From assembly GCF_036946125.1 (NCBI RefSeq), contig NZ_JAQIJT010000001.1, forward strand, positions 954,501 to 1,018,500: a stretch of DNA of 64,000 nucleotides, written 5' to 3'. Origin of the DNA: Sphingomonas adhaesiva (GTDB taxonomy: Bacteria > Pseudomonadota > Alphaproteobacteria > Sphingomonadales > Sphingomonadaceae). Under the pieces are notes generated by a model that did not search any database, was not told the DNA's origin, and worked only from the letters and a program-made list of their open reading frames with translations. This document shows positions 43,983 through 53,627 of this stretch, one piece after another. The number at the start of each line of letters is the position of its first letter. Positions within the stretch are counted from its first letter, which is position 1. Both the position numbers and the translations under genes were made by a program.

Positions 43983-44227
43983 GATTCGAGGGTGGCGAAT
44001 TTCGGCACACTGCGCAACGGCAGGCGGGCAGGAAACAGCACGCAAGCCATGATAGCCTTGTCATTAATCGTGTGATTACAGCGTGCTAGGCGCGTGGAAA
44101 CTTTTGTTGTTCCCCTCCGCGATTTGCGGAAGATTTCGACACAGATCATGCGCCGGAACGAGGTGGAGGGGGATCCCCGCGGCTCCATCTCGCGCCGGCA
44201 GCACGACGACCGAGAGGATGAGGGGCA

Positions 44228-46882
44228 ATGATGAAAGCGACCTTGGTGTGCCTGCTGGCCGGCACTGCGATGACGATGAGCGTACCTGCGCTGGCGCAGG
44301 AGGTGCCGGGCCTTCGCCCCGCGCCGGACGCGCCCGACGCACCGCCGATGTCCGCCACGCCGGAAGCTCAGGTCGAGCCGCCCGCCCCCGACGCACCGCC
44401 CGCCATGGCCGAGCGCAACGCCGGCGACATCGTCGTCGTCGGCTCCCGCGGCAAGCCGCGCACCGACGTCGACCGTCCGGTTCCGGTCGACGTGGTCAGC
44501 AACGTGGAACTGCGCGCGACCGGGCAGACCGATCTGGGTCAGCAGGTGCAATTCTCCTCGCCCTCGTTCAGCTCGTCGAAGTACGGCGTGAACGGCGCCA
44601 CCAACTTCGCCGACCCGGCATCGCTGCGCGGGCTGGCGCCCGATCAGGTGCTGGTGCTGGTGAACGGCAAGCGCCGCCACCAGTTCTCCGCGCTGAACCT
44701 GAACGTCGCGCCGGGGCTCGGCACGGTCGTCACCGATCTGAACTCGATTCCGACGGGCGCGGTGAAGCGGATCGAGGTGCTGCGCGACGGCGCGGCGGCG
44801 CAATACGGTTCCGACGCGATCGCGGGTATCGTCAATCTGGCGCTCAACGACCAGATCGGCGGCACGATCGACGTGACCGGCGGCATCCACAAGGAAGGCG
44901 ACGGCTTCACCAACAAGATCAGCCTGAACCACGGCCTGGCGCTGGGCAGCGACGGCGGATTCGTGAACTATACGCTCGAATATTTCGGGTTCGAGGGCAC
45001 GAACCGCTCCGACACCTATACCGGCGCGCTGTATCCCGCGACGCCCGCCAACTACGCCGCCACCGGCCCGACGCCCAACTTCCCCTACAGCACCGCCAAC
45101 CCCCGCGCGGACCGCAACGTCTATCCGCAGACGCCGTTCGTGGTCGGCAACTACGGCTCCAACCGCAACCGTACCTATCAGGCGTTCCTCAACGCCTCCT
45201 ATCCGATCGCGGAGAACACCAACCTCTATACCTTCGGCGGATACAGCCGGAAGGACATCCTGGCCTACGGTTTCTTCCGCTCCGCTGCGGTCTTCACCAA
45301 TTCCGCGCTCGGCATCTTCCCCGACGGCTACGTGCCCAAGCTGCCCGGTACGTCGACCGACTGGTCCGCGACCGGGGGCATCAACAGCGAGGTGGCAGGC
45401 TGGAAGCTCGACTTCAGCGTCGGCTACGGCATGAACAAGCTCGATCAGAATGCCTACGACACCGTCAACGCCTCGCTCGGCAACGCCAGCCCGACCAACT
45501 TCTACGTCGGTCGTACCGCATTCAACCAGTGGCTGGTCGACCTCAACGCGTCGAAGGACTTCGGCGCGGTCGGCATCATCGGAAAGAGCCTGAACGTCGC
45601 CTGGGGTACGCAATTCCGCCGCGACAATTTCATCGTCACCCGCGGCAGCCCGGCGTCCTACGCCATCGGCCCGCTCGCCGCGTCGGGCAAGGCGCCGGGC
45701 ACCAACGGGCGCCCGGGCTATGCACCGGCGGACGAGAACAACGTCGCCCGCCACAGCATCGGTTACTATGTGGATGCGGAGGCGGAGTTCAACGACGCGC
45801 TGCTCGTTGCCGCGGCGGTGCGGTTCGAGGATTACTCCGACTTCGGCAGCAACATCTCGGGCAAGCTCGCGGGCCGCTACAAGTTCACCGACGCCTTCGC
45901 GCTGCGCGGATCGTACAACCGCGGCTTCCGCGCCCCATCGCTCCAGCAGACCGGCAACCGCGTCAACACCTCGACCGTGCAGAACAACCAGATCCTCATC
46001 ACGCAGCAGGTGTCGAGCGACGATCCGCGCCTCGCCGCGCTGGGCGTGCCGCGGCCCAAGGCGGAGATTTCGAACAGCTATTCGCTGGGCATCACCGGGG
46101 ACATCCCCGACCTGGCCGGCGGGCGCGTCAGCCTGACGATCGACGCGTTCCAGATCGACATCACGGATCGCATCGTCATCTCTGAAGGGCTGCTGACCGC
46201 GCAATATCCCGCGGTGCGCGCGCTGTTCCCGGAGGCACGCGAGATCCGCTTCTTCACGAACCAGATCGACACGCGCACCCGCGGCATCGACGTGGTGGCG
46301 ACGTACAAGGCGAACGTGGGCGAGGGGAAGAATTTGACGCTGACGCTCGCGGGGACGCACGCCAAGACCGACGTCCAGCGCCAGCGCCCGACGCCCGCGC
46401 CGATCATCGCGGGCGCCTCGGCCGCCGCGCAGCAGATCAGGCTGCTGGGCGAAACCGCGACCGAGCTGATCGAGGTGGCGCAGCCGCGCACGAAGATCCT
46501 CGCTTCCGCCAATTATGCGGTCGACAAGTTCAACGTGGGGGTGCGCGCGTCCTACTTCGGAAACGTGAAGGCGTTCTCGACCGGGCTGTCGGGGCAGGAC
46601 AAGGACGTGAAGTGCGACGCCAGCAACCGCTGCGTCCAGACCTTCCGCGGCAAGACGCTTACCGACGTCACGCTGACCTATGCCTTCACCGAGCAATTCT
46701 CGCTGACGGTGGGCGCCAACAATATCTTCGATATCTATCCGGACAAGTGGAAGAACACGCGCGACGGCGCCGTCGGTCAGGCGGCCTCCTATTCCGATGG
46801 TCAGACACCGTACACGCGCAACGCCAGCCAGTTCGGGTTCAACGGCTCCTATTATTTCGTCACCGCCAACGTGAAGTTCTGA
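44228..46882 (+). CDS. TonB-dependent receptor, divergent from dctBD
   Basis: An 884-residue outer-membrane receptor. A signal peptide (MMKATLVCLLAGTAMTMSVP, ALAQ) is followed by a proline-rich stretch, GDIVVVGSRG, a plug with LAPDQVLVLVNGKRRHQFSA and RIEVLRDGAAAQYGSDAIAG, and a large aromatic beta barrel ending in aromatic sequence (NGSYYFVTANVKF). The ending with phenylalanine is the normal outer-membrane insertion signal. GAGGATGAGGGGCA precedes the ATG. A small helix-turn-helix-like gene and dctA follow in the same direction, so it may feed the DctA transporter. Substrate is unknown, perhaps a carboxylate or carboxylate chelate. Confidence 0.88.
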   Translation: MMKATLVCLLAGTAMTMSVPALAQEVPGLRPAPDAPDAPPMSATPEAQVEPPAPDAPPAMAERNAGDIVVVGSRGKPRTDVDRPVPVDVVSNVELRATGQTDLGQQVQFSSPSFSSSKYGVNGATNFADPASLRGLAPDQVLVLVNGKRRHQFSALNLNVAPGLGTVVTDLNSIPTGAVKRIEVLRDGAAAQYGSDAIAGIVNLALNDQIGGTIDVTGGIHKEGDGFTNKISLNHGLALGSDGGFVNYTLEYFGFEGTNRSDTYTGALYPATPANYAATGPTPNFPYSTANPRADRNVYPQTPFVVGNYGSNRNRTYQAFLNASYPIAENTNLYTFGGYSRKDILAYGFFRSAAVFTNSALGIFPDGYVPKLPGTSTDWSATGGINSEVAGWKLDFSVGYGMNKLDQNAYDTVNASLGNASPTNFYVGRTAFNQWLVDLNASKDFGAVGIIGKSLNVAWGTQFRRDNFIVTRGSPASYAIGPLAASGKAPGTNGRPGYAPADENNVARHSIGYYVDAEAEFNDALLVAAAVRFEDYSDFGSNISGKLAGRYKFTDAFALRGSYNRGFRAPSLQQTGNRVNTSTVQNNQILITQQVSSDDPRLAALGVPRPKAEISNSYSLGITGDIPDLAGGRVSLTIDAFQIDITDRIVISEGLLTAQYPAVRALFPEAREIRFFTNQIDTRTRGIDVVATYKANVGEGKNLTLTLAGTHAKTDVQRQRPTPAPIIAGASAAAQQIRLLGETATELIEVAQPRTKILASANYAVDKFNVGVRASYFGNVKAFSTGLSGQDKDVKCDASNRCVQTFRGKTLTDVTLTYAFTEQFSLTVGANNIFDIYPDKWKNTRDGAVGQAASYSDGQTPYTRNASQFGFNGSYYFVTANVKF

Positions 46883-46893
46883 GGAGGTTTGCG

Positions 46894-47097
46894 ATGTCCC
46901 GACAGTTGAAGATGGGTACGATCAGCCCGGAGGAATTCCTGCAGTTCCGTCGCCACATTCCGGCGGTGACGAAGCAGGGCGTCATGGACACCTACCGGAT
47001 CAGCCAGCACAGCTGGTACAAGTTGCGCGACGGCAAGCCCGTGAAGCAGGACGTCATCGATCGCCTGCGGGCGCGCTACGCGGCGACATCGGCCTGA
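46894..47097 (+). CDS. Small helix-turn-helix-like protein (67 aa)
   Basis: A 67-residue basic protein with GAGGAGGT before the ATG, so translation is likely. The centre (MDTYRISQHSWYKLRDGKPV) and the next helix (KQDVIDRLRARY) look like a short Cro/MerR-type helix-turn-helix, in which ISQHSWYKLRDGKP would be the recognition unit. It starts 11 bases after the receptor stop and ends 75 bases before dctA. The role is unknown; a local DNA-binding regulator of receptor and dctA is a reasonable guess. Confidence 0.68.
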   Translation: MSRQLKMGTISPEEFLQFRRHIPAVTKQGVMDTYRISQHSWYKLRDGKPVKQDVIDRLRARYAATSA

Positions 47098-47172
47098 TCC
47101 TCTCCCTCCTGCGGGCGTCGTCATCCGGCGGCGCCCGGTCGTTTCCCGTTTCCGTCAGCGTTGGATGACATC

Positions 47173-48534
47173 ATGATCCCAGCCTCCCCTCTGCTCCACG
47201 ATCCCGCCCCCCGGCCATGGTATCGGCACCTCTACGTCCAGGTGCTGGTCGCGATCGTGGCGGGGGTGCTGCTGGGGCATTTCGCGCCGGCCACGGGGGA
47301 GGCGCTGAAGCCTTTGGGCGATGCGTTCATCAAGCTGGTGAAGATGATTATCGCGCCGGTGATCTTCCTGACGATCGTGACCGGGATCGCGGGGATGCGC
47401 GACCTGGCCGCGGTGGGGCGCGTCGCGGCCAAGGCGTTCGGCTACTTCCTGTTCTTCTCGACGCTGGCGCTGATCGTCGGGCTGGTCGTCGCCAACGTGG
47501 TGCGGCCGGGGGCGGGGCTGAACATCGATCCGGCCACGCTCGATGCGGGCAAGGTCGCGGACTATGCCGCCAAGGCGCACGACAGCACGCTGACCGGCTT
47601 CCTGCTGGGGGTCATCCCCGACAGCTTCCTGTCGGGGCTGACCGGGGGCAACATCCTCCAGACGCTGTTCGTCGCGATCCTGTTCGGCATCGGCCTCGCG
47701 ATGATCGGCGAGCGCGGCGCGCGGGTGCTCCACGCGCTGGAGGACCTGTCGCTGGCGGTGTTCAAGGTGGTGGCGATCCTGATGAAGGCCGCGCCGATCG
47801 GCGCGTTCGGCGCGATGGCGTTCACCATCGGCAAGTACGGCGTCGGCACGCTCGCCAACCTCGCCGCGCTGGTCGGCACCTTCTACCTCACCTCGCTGCT
47901 GTTCGTGATCGTCGTGCTGGGCGCGGTGGCGCGGTTGTGCGGCTTCTCGATCCTGAAGCTGATCGCCTATCTGAAGGCGGAACTGCTGCTGGTGCTGGGG
48001 ACGTCCTCGTCGGAAAGCGCGCTGCCGAGCCTGATCGAGAAGATGGAGCGCGCGGGCTGCCCCAAGTCGATCGTCGGGCTGGTGGTGCCGACGGGCTATT
48101 CGTTCAACCTGGACGGTACCAACATCTACATGACGCTGGCGGCGCTGTTCATCGCGCAGGCGTGCAACGTCGAGCTGACGCTGGGGCAGCAGCTCTTGCT
48201 GCTGGGGGTCGCGATGCTGTCGTCGAAGGGGGCCGCGGGGGTGACCGGCGCGGGGTTCATCACGCTGGCCGCGACGCTGTCGATCGTCCCGAGCGTGCCG
48301 GTCGCGGGCATGGCGCTGATCCTGGGCGTCGACCGCTTCATGAGCGAGTGCCGCAGCCTCACCAACTTCATCGGCAATGCGGTGGCCACCGTCGTCGTCT
48401 CGCGCTGGGAAGGAAAGCTGGACCGCGCGCAGTTCGATGCGGCGATGCACGGGCAGATGCCGCTCCCCGCCGATGACGACACCGCGGCGACGATCCACGC
48501 CGCGATCGTGGCGGAAAGAGGCCGGGCGCTCTGA
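47173..48534 (+). CDS. dctA: C4-dicarboxylate:cation symporter DctA
   Basis: A 453-residue inner-membrane transporter taking up succinate, malate or fumarate. Features are AIVAGVLLGHFAPATGEALK, FIKLVKMIIAPVIFLTIVTG, the substrate-binding hairpin LGTSSSESALPSLIEKME, GYSFNLDGTNIYMT and FITLAATLSIVP. The ATG at 47173 begins MIPASPLLHD; an upstream TTG at 47161 is the alternative. It lies downstream of the receptor and small helix-turn-helix genes. DctBD 5 kb away, reading the other way, is the expected regulator. Confidence 0.95.
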   Translation: MIPASPLLHDPAPRPWYRHLYVQVLVAIVAGVLLGHFAPATGEALKPLGDAFIKLVKMIIAPVIFLTIVTGIAGMRDLAAVGRVAAKAFGYFLFFSTLALIVGLVVANVVRPGAGLNIDPATLDAGKVADYAAKAHDSTLTGFLLGVIPDSFLSGLTGGNILQTLFVAILFGIGLAMIGERGARVLHALEDLSLAVFKVVAILMKAAPIGAFGAMAFTIGKYGVGTLANLAALVGTFYLTSLLFVIVVLGAVARLCGFSILKLIAYLKAELLLVLGTSSSESALPSLIEKMERAGCPKSIVGLVVPTGYSFNLDGTNIYMTLAALFIAQACNVELTLGQQLLLLGVAMLSSKGAAGVTGAGFITLAATLSIVPSVPVAGMALILGVDRFMSECRSLTNFIGNAVATVVVSRWEGKLDRAQFDAAMHGQMPLPADDDTAATIHAAIVAERGRAL

Positions 48535-48576
48535 CGCCGGCCGCGGCGGCCGGGGCGGATCGATACGATCTCCGGC

Positions 48577-49335
48577 CTAGAACCACTCGCGCGCGGCGAT
48601 CCACAGCGCCAGCAAGGTGCCGCACGCGATGACGACGAAGCGCAGGCGGGCCGGATCGATGCGGTCGATCAGCCGCGTGCCCGCCAGCCCGCCCACCAGC
48701 GCGCCCGCGCCCAGCGGCACCGCGATCCCGACCGCCACCGCGCCCGAGGCGACGAAGATCAGCGTCGCGGCCGCGTTGATGAGCAGCACCAGCAGGTTCT
48801 TCGCATGCGCCGCCGCGCGCGGCGGGACGCGCAGCCTGGCGAGCAGCGCCAGCACCAGGAAGCTGTTCCCGCCGCCGTAGAAGCCGCCATAGACCGCCAG
48901 CGGGGCGAGCCGGACCGCGATCGCGCCCGCGCCGAGCGCCATGGCGCCCGTTGCCGCGGGCGCTCCCCCGGCCCGGCTGTTCCACGCGTAGAGCCCGGTG
49001 GCGAAGAGGATGAGCGCCGGCAGCGCCAGCCCGAACATCGCGGTCGGCGTGACGAGCAGCAATCCCGCCCCGACCGCGCCCCCCAGCAGCGCGACCGCCG
49101 CGACGGTCCGCCGCACGGGTGACGGACCGATCGGGACGAGGCTGTGCCGCGCATACCAACCGCTCGCGATCTGCCCCGGCAGCAAGGCGACGGTCGAGGT
49201 CAGGCTGGCGATATCCGCCGGCTGTCCCAGCGCGGCTAGTGCGGCGACGACCAGGATCGGACCGCCCCCTGCCAGCGCGTTCATCGCCCCGGCCATGAGC
49301 CCCAGCAGGAAGATCGCATACCATGCGTCGAGCAT
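48577..49335 (-). CDS. Sulfite exporter TauE/SafE-family permease
   Basis: A 252-residue protein with about eight membrane segments. It has the characteristic repeat of the TauE/SafE family: LGLMAGAMNALAGGGPILVV near the N terminus, and GGFYGGGNSFLVLALL with AKNLLVLLINAAATLIFVA in the second half. The glycine-rich loops lie at equivalent positions in the two halves. Family members export sulfite, sulfoacetate or other organic acids; no sulfur gene is adjacent, so the substrate is unknown. It is convergent with dctA. Confidence 0.85.
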   Translation of the reverse strand: MLDAWYAIFLLGLMAGAMNALAGGGPILVVAALAALGQPADIASLTSTVALLPGQIASGWYARHSLVPIGPSPVRRTVAAVALLGGAVGAGLLLVTPTAMFGLALPALILFATGLYAWNSRAGGAPAATGAMALGAGAIAVRLAPLAVYGGFYGGGNSFLVLALLARLRVPPRAAAHAKNLLVLLINAAATLIFVASGAVAVGIAVPLGAGALVGGLAGTRLIDRIDPARLRFVVIACGTLLALWIAAREWF

Positions 49336-49634
49336 CCGTCCTTCCCCTCAGGCGATCATGTCGAACCTGCGCGACAATCGTCGTTCCGGATGGAACATCA
49401 CCCTCTCCCGGCGTACCGGATGTCGCCGGGCCGGGGCCGGGATATCAGATCGATCGGCATCGTCCATGGCGCGGCCGGCCCGCCGCGACGATCCATCCAG
49501 CACCGGACCAGCGATCGGCGCGGCCGATCGGTGACGGGCCGATACCGATCGGACGCGGCCGATGCGACCCAGCATCACGGCCCGCGCAGGAGGATCGGTG
49601 CACCCGCATCGGGCCGGCGCGCGTTGGTCGCGCG
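49336..49634. promoter_or_regulatory. Gene-free stretch upstream of rpiA with CGATCGG-rich palindromes
   Basis: I see no gene in this stretch. At 49512-49530 lies a perfect 8-bp inverted repeat CGATCGGC-GCG-GCCGATCG, followed by more copies of CGATCGG or GGCCGAT within 50 bases (49538-49563). The cluster lies about 70-120 bases before the rpiA start. It could be an operator or simply local sequence bias. Confidence 0.35.
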
Positions 49635-50297
49635 ATGAGCGATGACGACAAACGGCTGGCGGCCGAAGCCGCGATGGCGGAAGTATGCGACGGGATGCTC
49701 GTCGGGCTGGGTACCGGCTCGACCGTCGCCTTCGCGATCGCAGCCCTCATCCGCGCCCGCCGGCGGATCGAGACGGTCGCTACCAGCGAGGACAGCGCCG
49801 CGAAGGCGCGCCGCGGCGGGCTGACGGTGCGCGACTTCGCGAACGTATCGCGGGTCGATCTGACCATCGACGGCGCGGACGAGATCGACCCGCACCTGCG
49901 CGCGATCAAGGGGGCGGGTGGTGCCCTTCTGCGCGAGAAGATCGTCGCCGCCGCCTCCGATCGCATGATCGTCATCGCCGATGGGTCGAAGCGTGTCGCG
50001 GCGCTGGGCGTCGCGAAGCTGCCGGTGGAGGTCCTGCCCTTCGCGCGCACCTTCGCGTCCATGCGTCTTGCCGCGCTCGGGGCGACGGTCGAGAGGCGCG
50101 GCGGCCCGACCGACAACGGCAACATCATCCTCGACGCGCATTTCGGCGCGATCGCCGACCCCGCGGCGCTGGCGCTGGCCATCGCGGAGGTCCCGGGCGT
50201 GCTGGGCCACGGCCTGTTCCTCGACGAGGTGGATGCCGCCTATATCGCCGAAAAGGGCGTCGTTACGCGGCTGGAACGCGGGCGCGCGAGCGGTTAA
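49635..50297 (+). CDS. rpiA: Ribose-5-phosphate isomerase A
   Basis: A 220-residue enzyme interconverting ribose 5-phosphate and ribulose 5-phosphate. The blocks GLGTGSTVAFAIAAL, VDLTIDGADEIDPHLRAIKG, GGALLREKIVA and FIVIADGSK-like sequence (MIVIADGSKRVAALG) are those of RpiA, with the catalytic Asp and Lys in DGADE and LREKIV. The frame is open far upstream, but the ATG at 49635 is the family start. It stands first in an rpiA-tkt-tal cluster for the non-oxidative pentose phosphate pathway. Confidence 0.93.
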   Translation: MSDDDKRLAAEAAMAEVCDGMLVGLGTGSTVAFAIAALIRARRRIETVATSEDSAAKARRGGLTVRDFANVSRVDLTIDGADEIDPHLRAIKGAGGALLREKIVAAASDRMIVIADGSKRVAALGVAKLPVEVLPFARTFASMRLAALGATVERRGGPTDNGNIILDAHFGAIADPAALALAIAEVPGVLGHGLFLDEVDAAYIAEKGVVTRLERGRASG

Positions 50298-50366
50298 GGG
50301 GGCGGGGACTCGGCAACCGGCGTGCCGCCGGTGCGTTCCTTGACCATTCCCGACACGAGGTTGTTC

Positions 50367-52439
50367 ATGACCGATACCGCCACCCCGCCCGCCGGCGTTC
50401 ACGAGGACGGCAGCGCCGAGCGGCTCCAGATCGACACGATCCGTACCCTGTCGATGGACGCGGTGCAGAAGGCCAATTCGGGCCACCCCGGCACGCCGAT
50501 GGCGCTGGCCCCGGTCGGCTGGACGGTGTGGACGCAGTTCCTGCGCTACGACCCCGCACATGCCGACTGGCCCAATCGCGATCGTTTCGTGCTGTCGGTC
50601 GGCCATGCCTCGATGCTGCTCTACAGCCTGTTGCATCTGGCCGGGGTCGAGGAGATCGACAAGGACGGCCGGAAGTCCGGCAATGCCGCGGTCAGCCTGG
50701 AGGACATCCGCCAGTTCCGACAGCTTGGCTCGAAGACCCCGGGCCACCCAGAATATCGCCACACCACGGGCGTCGAAACCACGACCGGCCCGCTGGGCGC
50801 CGGCTGCGGCAATTCGGTCGGCATGGCGATCGCCGAGCGCTGGCTGGCGGCACGCTACAACCGGCCCGGCTTCACGCTGTTCGACCACGACGTCTATACG
50901 CTGTGCGGCGACGGCGACATGATGGAGGGCGTCTCCGCCGAGGCCGCCAGCATGGCCGGCCACCTGAAGCTCAGCAACCTGTGCTGGATCTACGACGCCA
51001 ACCAGATCTCGATCGAGGGGGCGACCGATCTCGCCTTCGACGAGGACGTGGGCAAGCGCTTCCAGGCTTATGGCTGGAACGTCATCCACGTCGACGACGC
51101 CAACGACGTCGAGGCGCTCAAGCGTGCGCTCCAGGCGTTCCGTGACGAGAACGAGCGTCCGACCTTCATCGTCGTCCACTCGGTCATCGGCTGGGGCAGC
51201 CCGCGCGCGGGCAGCGAGAAGGCGCATGGCGAGCCGCTGGGGGCGGAGAATGTCGCCAAGACCAAGGAAGCCTATGGCTGGCCGGTCGATCAGGACTTCT
51301 TCGTGCCCGATGGCGTGAAGGAAGCCTTCACCGCCGCCGTGCGCGATCGCGGTGCCAAGGCGCGCGACGAATGGGTCGCCACCTTCGATCGTTATCGCAG
51401 CGAGCATCCCGACCTCGCCGCCGAGCTCGACCTGATGCTCAAGGATGAGCTGCCCGAGGGCTGGGACAGCGAGATCCCGACCTTCGACGCGGACGAGAAG
51501 GGCGTGGCCAGCCGCGATGCGGGCGGCAAGGTGCTCAACGCCATCGTCAAGAAGGTGCCGTGGCTGCTCGGCGGCTCGGCCGACCTCGCCCCGTCGACCA
51601 AGACCGACATCAGGGGTGCCGCGTCGTTCGAGGCGGGCAATTACGGCGGCAGCAACCTCCATTTCGGCGTGCGCGAACATGCGATGGGCGCGGTGGTCAA
51701 CGGCATGGCGCTGTCGCACCTGCGCAGCTACGGCTCCACCTTCCTCGTCTTCCTCGACTATATGCGCGCGCCGGTACGGCTGTCCGCGCTGATGGAGATC
51801 GGCGCGGTCTGGGTCTATACGCACGATTCGATCGGCGTGGGCGAGGACGGCCCTACCCACCAGCCGATCGAGCATCTCGCCACGATGCGCGCGATCCCGG
51901 GGCTCGACACGATCCGCCCGTGCGACGCGAACGAGGTGGCGGAGGCATGGCGCGCGGTGATGCAGGATGCCTCCACCCCCGCCGCACTGGTGCTGTCGCG
52001 CCAGGCGCTGCCGACGCTCGATCGCTCCAAATATGCGCCCGCCTCGGGGCTGGCCAAGGGTGGCTATGTCCTTGCCGGCGGCGAGGAAACGCCCGACGTC
52101 ATCCTGATCGCGACCGGCTCGGAAGTGTCGCTGGCGGTACAGGCCTATGAGAAGCTGATTGCGGAGGGTGTGAAGGCGCGCGTCGTATCGCTGCCCAGCT
52201 GGTACCGCTACGAGCTGCAGGACGCCGCCTACAAGGAAAGCGTTTTGCCGAAGGCGGTGCGCGCGCGCGTCGCGATCGAAATGGCGGGCGAGCTCGGCTG
52301 GGACCGCTATGTCGGCACCGACGGCGCGACGATCACCATGTCGACCTTCGGCGCGTCGGCCCCGATCGCCAAATTGCAGGACAAGTACGGCTTCACGGTC
52401 GATAACGTCGTGAAGGTCGCGAAAGAGGTGATGGCATGA
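50367..52439 (+). CDS. tkt: Transketolase
   Basis: A 690-residue thiamine-diphosphate enzyme exchanging two-carbon units between pentose, hexose and heptulose phosphates. Blocks are NSGHPGTPMALAPVGWTVW, the ThDP motif LCGDGDMMEGVSAEAASMAG with YDANQISIEG, GEPLGAENVAKTKEAYGWP, YGGSNLHFGVREHAMGA and DGPTHQPIEHLATMRAIPGL. The ATG at 50367 begins MTDTATPPAG. Its end overlaps tal as ATGA, so tkt and tal are translated together. Confidence 0.95.
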   Translation: MTDTATPPAGVHEDGSAERLQIDTIRTLSMDAVQKANSGHPGTPMALAPVGWTVWTQFLRYDPAHADWPNRDRFVLSVGHASMLLYSLLHLAGVEEIDKDGRKSGNAAVSLEDIRQFRQLGSKTPGHPEYRHTTGVETTTGPLGAGCGNSVGMAIAERWLAARYNRPGFTLFDHDVYTLCGDGDMMEGVSAEAASMAGHLKLSNLCWIYDANQISIEGATDLAFDEDVGKRFQAYGWNVIHVDDANDVEALKRALQAFRDENERPTFIVVHSVIGWGSPRAGSEKAHGEPLGAENVAKTKEAYGWPVDQDFFVPDGVKEAFTAAVRDRGAKARDEWVATFDRYRSEHPDLAAELDLMLKDELPEGWDSEIPTFDADEKGVASRDAGGKVLNAIVKKVPWLLGGSADLAPSTKTDIRGAASFEAGNYGGSNLHFGVREHAMGAVVNGMALSHLRSYGSTFLVFLDYMRAPVRLSALMEIGAVWVYTHDSIGVGEDGPTHQPIEHLATMRAIPGLDTIRPCDANEVAEAWRAVMQDASTPAALVLSRQALPTLDRSKYAPASGLAKGGYVLAGGEETPDVILIATGSEVSLAVQAYEKLIAEGVKARVVSLPSWYRYELQDAAYKESVLPKAVRARVAIEMAGELGWDRYVGTDGATITMSTFGASAPIAKLQDKYGFTVDNVVKVAKEVMA

Positions 52440-53539
52440 GCAGGCTCCAGGATCTCGGCAACGCCGGCACCGCGGTGTGGCTCGACTTCGTCGACCGCAA
52501 GTTCCTGAACGAAGGTGGCTTGCAGAAGCTGGTCGACGACGACGGCCTGACCGGCGTGACGTCCAACCCGACCATCTTCGAAAAGGCGATGGGATCGGGT
52601 GACGCCTATGACGAGGGTTTCGCCGCCTTCGACAAGGCGCACCCGGGCGCGACCGCGATGGAGCGCTACGAGGCGCAGGCGATCCAGGATATCCAGGCCG
52701 CGTGCGACACGCTGTTGCCGGTCTACGAGAAGCTGGACGCCGCCGATGGCTATGTCAGCCTGGAGGTGTCGCCCTATCTCGCGCTCAAGGGCCCGGAGAC
52801 GGCCGAGGAGGCCGAACGGCTGTGGAAGGCGGTCGACCGGCCCAACCTGATGATTAAAATTCCCGGCACCGACGACGGCGTGCGTGCGATCCGCGACACG
52901 ATCGCCAAGGGGATCAACGTCAACGTCACGCTCCTGTTCTCGATCGATGCCTATAAGAAGGTGGCGATGGCCTATGTCGAGGGGCTGGAGGAGCGCGTCT
53001 CGAAGGACCTGCCGATCGACCGTATCGCCAGCGTCGCCAGCTTCTTCATCAGCCGCATCGACGGCAAGATCGACGAAGCGATCGATGCCGGCAAGGGCGG
53101 TGACGAAGCGAAGCCGCTGAAGGGCAAGGTCGCGATCGCCAATGCCAAGGTCGCCTATGCCTGGTACGAGGAGTTCATCGCCTCCGACCGCTGGCAGAAG
53201 CTGGCCGCGAAGGGCGCCCGCCCGCAGCGGCTGCTGTGGGCATCGACCGGCACGAAGAACCCCGACTATCCCGACACGCTCTATGTCGATACGCTGATCG
53301 GCCCCGACACGGTCAACACCATGCCGCCCAAGACGATGGACGCCTTTCGCGACCATGGCACCGTGGCACGGACGCTCACCGCGGATGTCGACGATGCGCG
53401 GCACGTGCTGGCGGAGGCGGAACGGCTGGGCCTCGACCTCGACGGCGTCACGACGACGCTGGTCGAAGAGGGTGTGGCGAGCTTTTCCAAGTCGTTCGAC
53501 GACCTGCTCAAGGTGATCGAGGCGAAGCGGCCGAAGTAA
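52436..53539 (+). CDS. tal: Transaldolase
   Basis: A 367-residue transaldolase transferring dihydroxyacetone units between sugar phosphates. The Schiff-base lysine is in NLMIKIPGTDDGVRAIRD, and LTGVTSNPTIFEKAMGSGDA, RIASVASFFISRIDGKID and LLWASTGTKNPDYPDTLYVD are also typical. Length fits the longer Tal group. The ATGA overlap with tkt shows coupling. A long inverted repeat lies between its stop and the convergent epimerase gene. Confidence 0.93.
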   Translation: MSRLQDLGNAGTAVWLDFVDRKFLNEGGLQKLVDDDGLTGVTSNPTIFEKAMGSGDAYDEGFAAFDKAHPGATAMERYEAQAIQDIQAACDTLLPVYEKLDAADGYVSLEVSPYLALKGPETAEEAERLWKAVDRPNLMIKIPGTDDGVRAIRDTIAKGINVNVTLLFSIDAYKKVAMAYVEGLEERVSKDLPIDRIASVASFFISRIDGKIDEAIDAGKGGDEAKPLKGKVAIANAKVAYAWYEEFIASDRWQKLAAKGARPQRLLWASTGTKNPDYPDTLYVDTLIGPDTVNTMPPKTMDAFRDHGTVARTLTADVDDARHVLAEAERLGLDLDGVTTTLVEEGVASFSKSFDDLLKVIEAKRPK

Positions 53540-53549
53540 GCTGCTACCT

Positions 53550-53618
53550 CCGTTCGTGCTGAGCGAAGTCGAAGCACAGCCACAGCGCGTGGCCTTCGAC
53601 TTCGCTCAGGCCGAACGG
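53550..53618. repeat. Long inverted repeat between convergent tal and epimerase genes
   Basis: Two arms of about 25 bases (53550-53574 and 53594-53618) pair with few mismatches around GAGCGAAGTCGAAG / CTTCGACTTCGCTC, with a 19-base loop. The motif is a common dispersed repeat in sphingomonads as I recall. Its place between two stops fits a bidirectional terminator, although neither side has a long T run. Confidence 0.7.
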
Positions 53619-53627
53619 GCCTCGGGA

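Noticed and set aside
44046..44227. Sigma-54 (-24/-12) promoter between dctB and the TonB receptor
   Set aside because: No GG-N10-GC element matching the consensus could be found by eye on either strand in this gap.
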